Source: Paracidovorax avenae
GTDB lineage: Bacteria > Pseudomonadota > Gammaproteobacteria > Burkholderiales > Burkholderiaceae_C
DNA length: 64,000 nt
NCBI RefSeq assembly: GCF_040892545.1
Contig: NZ_CP156079.1
Coordinates: 3,941,501 to 4,005,500 of the forward strand
Reading direction: 5' to 3'
The notes beneath the pieces are model-generated. The model saw only the letters and a program-made list of their open reading frames with translations, was not told the origin of the DNA and did not search any database. Made by a program: the position numbers and the translations under genes. Position 1 is the stretch's first letter, and each line of letters opens with the position of its first letter. Below, in pieces: positions 60,706 through 64,000 of this stretch.

Positions 60706-61983
60706 TTATTTCCTGGCCTGGCGGACGGCTTCCTGCATGTCGGCGACCAGCTTGGTGACGGCCTGATCGACAGTCAGCTCGCCCACGATGGCCTGCGTGG
60801 TGCGCAGCACGGTGGGTGCCTGCAGCGCCCGGCTGTAGCGGTAGCCCTGGAACCGGTAGGCCACCGGCGCCAGCGTGGGCACGCCCGCGCTGAACACCTG
60901 GAGGGCGGCCGCGGCCTGGGGCTTCGCGTTCGGGTAGGCGACGCCCTTGGCGACCAGCCCTGCATGGGCGGGGATGTTGCCGGTGCGGCTGGTGAATTCG
61001 GCATATACCGGCTCGGAGGCCATGAAGTCCAGGAAGGCCGCCACTTCCTTCGGCGACTTCGTCGTCTTCAAGGCCACCCAGGCGGCGCCCCCGGGCACGC
61101 CGCTGCAGGCCGCCGGGCCGCAGGGGTTGGGCACGGCGACCCAGTCGAAGGCATTGCCCACGTCGCGCTGCAGGCGGCTGATCTGCCAGGAGCCCGACAG
61201 CGCCATCACGACGTTGCCATTGATGAATTCGCCCATCGTGTCGGCATAGGTCGATCCGCCCGAGCCCGCCCACACGTCGCGCAGGATGGTGCCGTCCTTG
61301 TTCCAGCCGACGAACTTCGCGATGGTGTTGCGGTAGGGGGCATCGACGGTCAGCTCGCCCTTGGCATCGAAGATGGCCGCGCCCTCGCTGATGGCGGGTC
61401 CCGCGAAGCGGTGGCCGGAGCGGTCCCACGCCATGCCCGCCTTGGTCTGCGTCGCCTTCGCCACGCGGCGGGTGGCATCCGCCCACTCGTCCCAGGTGGC
61501 CTTCGGCCCGGGCATCGGGATGTTGGCCTGGTCGAACAGCGTCTTGTTGACGAACGGCCCGGTCATCGTCAGCTGCGACATGAAGCCGTAGATGCCCTTG
61601 TCCTGGGGTGTCGGCTTCAGCCAGGCGGCCGTGCTGGCGAACTGCGTGTCCCAGTAGCTGCGGTCCTTGAGGTAGGGGGCGATGTCGAGGTAGTAGCGCG
61701 ACATGCCGCCCAGGTCGGTCAGGCGCGCGATGTCCGGCCCCTCTCCCGCGGCCAGCTGCATCGGCAGCTGCTCCATCACGGTCTTGAAAGGCACGGCATC
61801 GACGCGGACCTTCGTGTCCGGGTTCTGCTGCTCGAAACGCCGCGCCAGTTCGGCGGTGACGTCGCACTCGTTGCCGTCCTGGTAGCACATGACGCGGATC
61901 GTGCCGGCAGACGCGGACAGCCCCAGGCAGGCCGCCGCCATCGCGATGGCGGCCCGGAGGGTGGTTCGGGAAATCGGGTTCAT
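60706..61983 (-). CDS. Sugar ABC transporter substrate-binding protein (no permease nearby)
   Basis: A 425-residue family 1 binding protein of the MalE/UgpB type. A signal peptide (about residues 1-26, ending SASAG) precedes GTIRVMCYQDGNECDVTAEL. Mature-domain landmarks include LPMQLAAGEGPDIARLTDLG, VVMALSGSWQISRL and AAFLDFMASEPVY. It heads the operon with the GH31 and enolase genes. No permease or ATPase gene follows within the window, so it must use proteins encoded elsewhere. GGAG precedes the ATG. The GntR gene lies just upstream in the same direction. Confidence 0.92.
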   Translation of the reverse strand: MNPISRTTLRAAIAMAAACLGLSASAGTIRVMCYQDGNECDVTAELARRFEQQNPDTKVRVDAVPFKTVMEQLPMQLAAGEGPDIARLTDLGGMSRYYLDIAPYLKDRSYWDTQFASTAAWLKPTPQDKGIYGFMSQLTMTGPFVNKTLFDQANIPMPGPKATWDEWADATRRVAKATQTKAGMAWDRSGHRFAGPAISEGAAIFDAKGELTVDAPYRNTIAKFVGWNKDGTILRDVWAGSGGSTYADTMGEFINGNVVMALSGSWQISRLQRDVGNAFDWVAVPNPCGPAACSGVPGGAAWVALKTTKSPKEVAAFLDFMASEPVYAEFTSRTGNIPAHAGLVAKGVAYPNAKPQAAAALQVFSAGVPTLAPVAYRFQGYRYSRALQAPTVLRTTQAIVGELTVDQAVTKLVADMQEAVRQARK

Positions 61984-62059
61984 GGTGTCTCCAATGCTGT
62001 GGGCGCCGTGGCGCTGCGCGAGCGCTATCGGCCCGCTCGGATCTCAGCAAAAATCATAA

Positions 62060-62080
62060 AGTACTAATATATTAATGTAC
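62060..62080. promoter_or_regulatory. AT-rich operator-like site upstream of the binding-protein operon
   Basis: AGTACTAATATATTAATGTAC contains a perfect 10-bp palindrome TAATATATTA between two GTAC tetramers. Its first 15 bases match, with two differences, a sequence on the other side of the GntR gene. It is a candidate GntR binding site. Confidence 0.5.
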
Positions 62081-62131
62081 CTATGGAAACCCCTAAGTGG
62101 CGTCTTTGCCGCGCCCGGCTCGCCGCCGGGC

Positions 62132-62842
62132 CTAGCGGGTGAGGTAGGTCGGGTGCTGCGCCCGGATCTCTTCCACGATGCCCAGCGTGCCGGCCAGGTG
62201 CGTGCGCATCGCCTCGGCCGCGGCCTCCGGCTGGCCCAGCTCGATGGCGGCCACGATGCCGGAGTGGTCGCGGATCACGCGCTCGGTCTTGCCCTCGGCC
62301 GGCAGGTGCAGCCGCCGCAGGCGGTCGATGTGGCCGCTGCGCTGCCGCACCAGCGCCCACAGCCCCGCCGCCCCGGCCGCCTCGTAGAGCTCCCGGTGGA
62401 AGGCGCGGTCGGCCTCGATGAAATCCGCATAGGTATCGGGCGACGCGGCCTGGCGCTGGCTGGCGATGTGCGCGCGCAGCTTGCGCAGCAGCGGCTCCAC
62501 GGCCTCCCGGGGGCGGGCGGCGATCTCGCGCACGATCTCGATCTCCAGCGCGCGCCGCAGGAAGTGCGCCTGCCGGGCCGATTCGACATCGATCTGGCTC
62601 ACGATCGTGGCGTGCTGCGGATAGATCTCGACGAGGCCCTCCTCGCCCAGCTTGATCATGGCGTCGCGCACGGGCGTCTGGCTGACGCCGTAGTGCTCGG
62701 CGATCTCGGCGCGCGGCAGCACCGTGCCCGGCACCAGTTCCACCGCGATGATCAGCTCGCGCAGCGCCTCGAAGATCTGCGGCGCCGCATGGCGGGAGCG
62801 TTCCAGGCGGATGGATGGAATGCGTGCGAGGGTGTCGATCAT
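62132..62842 (-). CDS. GntR-family regulator, FCD (FadR) subfamily
   Basis: A 236-residue repressor. Residues about 20-85 are the winged helix-turn-helix (VLPRAEIAEHYGVSQTPVRD, then AMIKLGEEGLVEIYPQHAT). The remainder is an all-helical FCD ligand domain with metal-binding residues (DFIEADRAFHRELYEAAG and HSGIVAAIELGQ). It lies 148 bases upstream of the sugar operon in the same direction and is divergent from the porin gene, so it very likely controls both. The inducer is probably a sugar acid. Confidence 0.93.
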   Translation of the reverse strand: MIDTLARIPSIRLERSRHAAPQIFEALRELIIAVELVPGTVLPRAEIAEHYGVSQTPVRDAMIKLGEEGLVEIYPQHATIVSQIDVESARQAHFLRRALEIEIVREIAARPREAVEPLLRKLRAHIASQRQAASPDTYADFIEADRAFHRELYEAAGAAGLWALVRQRSGHIDRLRRLHLPAEGKTERVIRDHSGIVAAIELGQPEAAAEAMRTHLAGTLGIVEEIRAQHPTYLTR

Positions 62843-62869
62843 CGTCCCATTATAGGTAGGTAGAAACGC

Positions 62870-62890
62870 TAGTGAAGCACTAATACATTA
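62870..62890. promoter_or_regulatory. Operator-like site between GntR and porin genes
   Basis: A perfect 13-bp inverted repeat TAGTG-AAG-CACTA (62870-62882) overlaps AGCACTAATACATTA (62876-62890), the counterpart of the site at 62060. Position between divergent starts suits autoregulation and control of the porin. Confidence 0.5.
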
Positions 62891-63001
62891 CAACATTAAG
62901 ATAGATGGCCGGCAACAAATGCTCTGTGGTGGGGACGAAGCCGGCAGCTTGCGTGCGGGCTCATTGCAGCCCGCGCTTTTCCAAGGCAACTGGAGACAAC
63001 A

Positions 63002-64000
63002 ATGAAACGAATGAAGATGGCCTGCGCGGCGGCGATGCTCTCGCCGCTCGCGGCGGCCCCCGTCTTCGCGCAGAGCAGCGTGACCCTTTCGGGCCGCGTG
63101 GACATGGGCGTGGTGTCCATCAACAACGGCGACGGCCGCGTGACGCGCGTGGACAGCGGCACCTACACCGCGTCGCGCCTCGGCATCGGAGGCACCGAAG
63201 ACCTCGGGGACGGCCTGAGCGCGGGCTTCTATCTCGAGGACCGCTTCGCCGCCGACACCGGCACGCCCCTGAGCGGCGCCCGCTTCTTCAATGCGGGTTC
63301 GCAGGTGTTCCTCTCGGACGCCCGGCTGGGCACGCTGACGCTCGGCCGCCAGTACACGCCGCTGTTCTGGGGCTTCCTGCTCGCCGACGACACCGGCCCC
63401 CTGCGCATGCACGGCTGGAGCGCGACCAACACCATCCAGCGCAGCGCCACGCGCATCGCCACGGCCGCATCGCCGATCCAGGCGGCGGGCGCGCTGGACA
63501 GCGTCAGCAATGGCGTCTATCAGCTGGGCATCTCGTCCACCTTCGAAGACAACATGGTCGTCTATAAATCGCCGACCTTCGCCAACACGATCGTGCGCCT
63601 GGGAGCGGGCTCGGCCGAGGGCTACGCCGGCTCGAGCGCCCGCGTGCTGTCCGCCGGCACCGAATACAAGGGAGACCGCCTCGCCGCCGGCCTGGTGTAC
63701 CAGGAAAAGCGCGCCCTCGCTCCCGTGGGCACGGGCGGCTACCAGACGCAGAGCGACACCCTGCTCTCCGGCATGTACGACGTCGTGCCCCAGACCGTGA
63801 AGCTCTGGGGCAACTACCACCTCTGGAAGCTCGACGACCCCGGCGCCCGCCTCAAGGGCCGCGACTGGATGCTCGGCGCGTCCTACTGGGCGGGCTCCAG
63901 CCAGCTGTGGGTGAACTATGCGAAGAAGACGTTCGACGACTGCGCCAGCTGCGGCGCGGCCGGCCTGAGCGTGGGCTACCACTACCGGCTCTCCAAGCGC
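63002..64000 (+). CDS. Outer-membrane porin, N-terminal part (cut by window edge)
   Basis: The first 333 residues of a Gram-negative porin of the Omp32/OmpC-like group common in Comamonadaceae. A signal peptide (residues 1-23, ending VFA) is followed by QSSVTLSGRVDMGVVSIN, then the typical SRLGIGGTEDLGDGLSAGFY. The constriction-loop region after FGxR-type strands (LGTLTLGRQYTPLFWGF) is also recognisable. The mature protein forms 16-stranded trimers. The frame is open to the end of the window, so about 20-50 residues are probably missing. GGAGA lies five bases before the ATG. Divergent from GntR, it probably admits the substrate of the adjacent sugar operon. Confidence 0.93.
   Translation, partial: MKRMKMACAAAMLSPLAAAPVFAQSSVTLSGRVDMGVVSINNGDGRVTRVDSGTYTASRLGIGGTEDLGDGLSAGFYLEDRFAADTGTPLSGARFFNAGSQVFLSDARLGTLTLGRQYTPLFWGFLLADDTGPLRMHGWSATNTIQRSATRIATAASPIQAAGALDSVSNGVYQLGISSTFEDNMVVYKSPTFANTIVRLGAGSAEGYAGSSARVLSAGTEYKGDRLAAGLVYQEKRALAPVGTGGYQTQSDTLLSGMYDVVPQTVKLWGNYHLWKLDDPGARLKGRDWMLGASYWAGSSQLWVNYAKKTFDDCASCGAAGLSVGYHYRLSKR

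Noticed and set aside
58538-62050. A single 1170-residue protein joining GH31 to sequence upstream.
   Set aside because: The extra 462 residues run through the binding-protein gene in another frame; the family N-terminus starts at 60664.
1-64000. tRNA, rRNA, insertion sequences, prophage or integrase genes and CRISPR arrays.
   Set aside because: None was recognised by reading both strands; short RNA genes without a strong signature could still be missed by eye.

Overview
The window is very GC-rich and reads as a chromosomal segment of a Comamonadaceae bacterium (Burkholderiales). The gene content (ribF-ileS-lspA, TRAP and ABC transporters, Omp32-type porin) suggests Acidovorax/Paracidovorax, and two perfect plant-inducible-promoter (PIP) boxes suggest a plant-associated lineage with an HrpX-controlled type III secretion system. 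Family assignment is fairly secure; genus is inference. No rRNA, tRNA, CRISPR array, insertion sequence or prophage was seen.

Layout. 1-1632: paired acyl-CoA dehydrogenases (the first cut by the left edge). 1759-6272: a secreted protein made of two tandem copies of an unknown domain, a GH18 chitinase and a TPR-methyltransferase. 6460-13901 (minus): a chemoreceptor, a DctPQM TRAP transporter with a hairpin after dctP, and a TonB-dependent receptor with a DUF2946 protein. 14021-19313: HNH nuclease, then ribF, ileS and lspA. 19276-27141: a LacI-regulated ABC transporter plus GpdQ-like phosphodiesterase operon, flanked on each side by a minus-strand gene with a PIP box and correctly spaced -10 box. 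These two genes are candidate type III effectors; the first carries a Cys-His-Asp triad like transglutaminase/papain-fold effectors. 27392-30741: Na/Pi cotransporter, a 59-residue protein, a LysR regulator and a tautomerase.

30826-51455 is the most interesting metabolic block. Two minus-strand operons flank an AraC regulator. The upstream set (51455 to 45237) encodes an SDR, a StyA-like indole/styrene monooxygenase, its flavin reductase, an isatin-hydrolase-like cyclase-family protein, a phytoene-desaturase-like FAD enzyme and an outer-membrane channel. The second set (43232 to 30826) encodes a two-subunit 2-ketoacid:ferredoxin oxidoreductase (IorAB type), a hotdog thioesterase, a fused FAD hydroxylase/Old-Yellow-Enzyme protein (salicylyl-CoA or 2-aminobenzoyl-CoA type), a gentisate-dioxygenase-like double cupin, an FAH-family hydrolase, a nitrilase-superfamily hydrolase, a maleate cis-trans isomerase, a MarR regulator and a BASS-type transporter. 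I propose that these form one route: indole, isatin, isatinate, 2-aminobenzoyl-CoA, a 5-hydroxylated ring, C1-C2 cleavage to an amide, maleamate, maleate, fumarate. Each gene has a chemically sensible step, but the whole is inference.

51701-56834: Nudix protein, quinone oxidoreductase, EamA exporter, a 15-bp triple repeat, and a membrane protein with degenerate GGDEF and intact EAL domains. 57255-64000: a GntR-controlled sugar/sugar-acid locus (orphan ABC binding protein, GH31 glycosidase, glucarate-dehydratase-like enolase) divergent from an outer-membrane porin that runs off the right edge. A 15-bp AT-rich motif occurs on both sides of the GntR gene.
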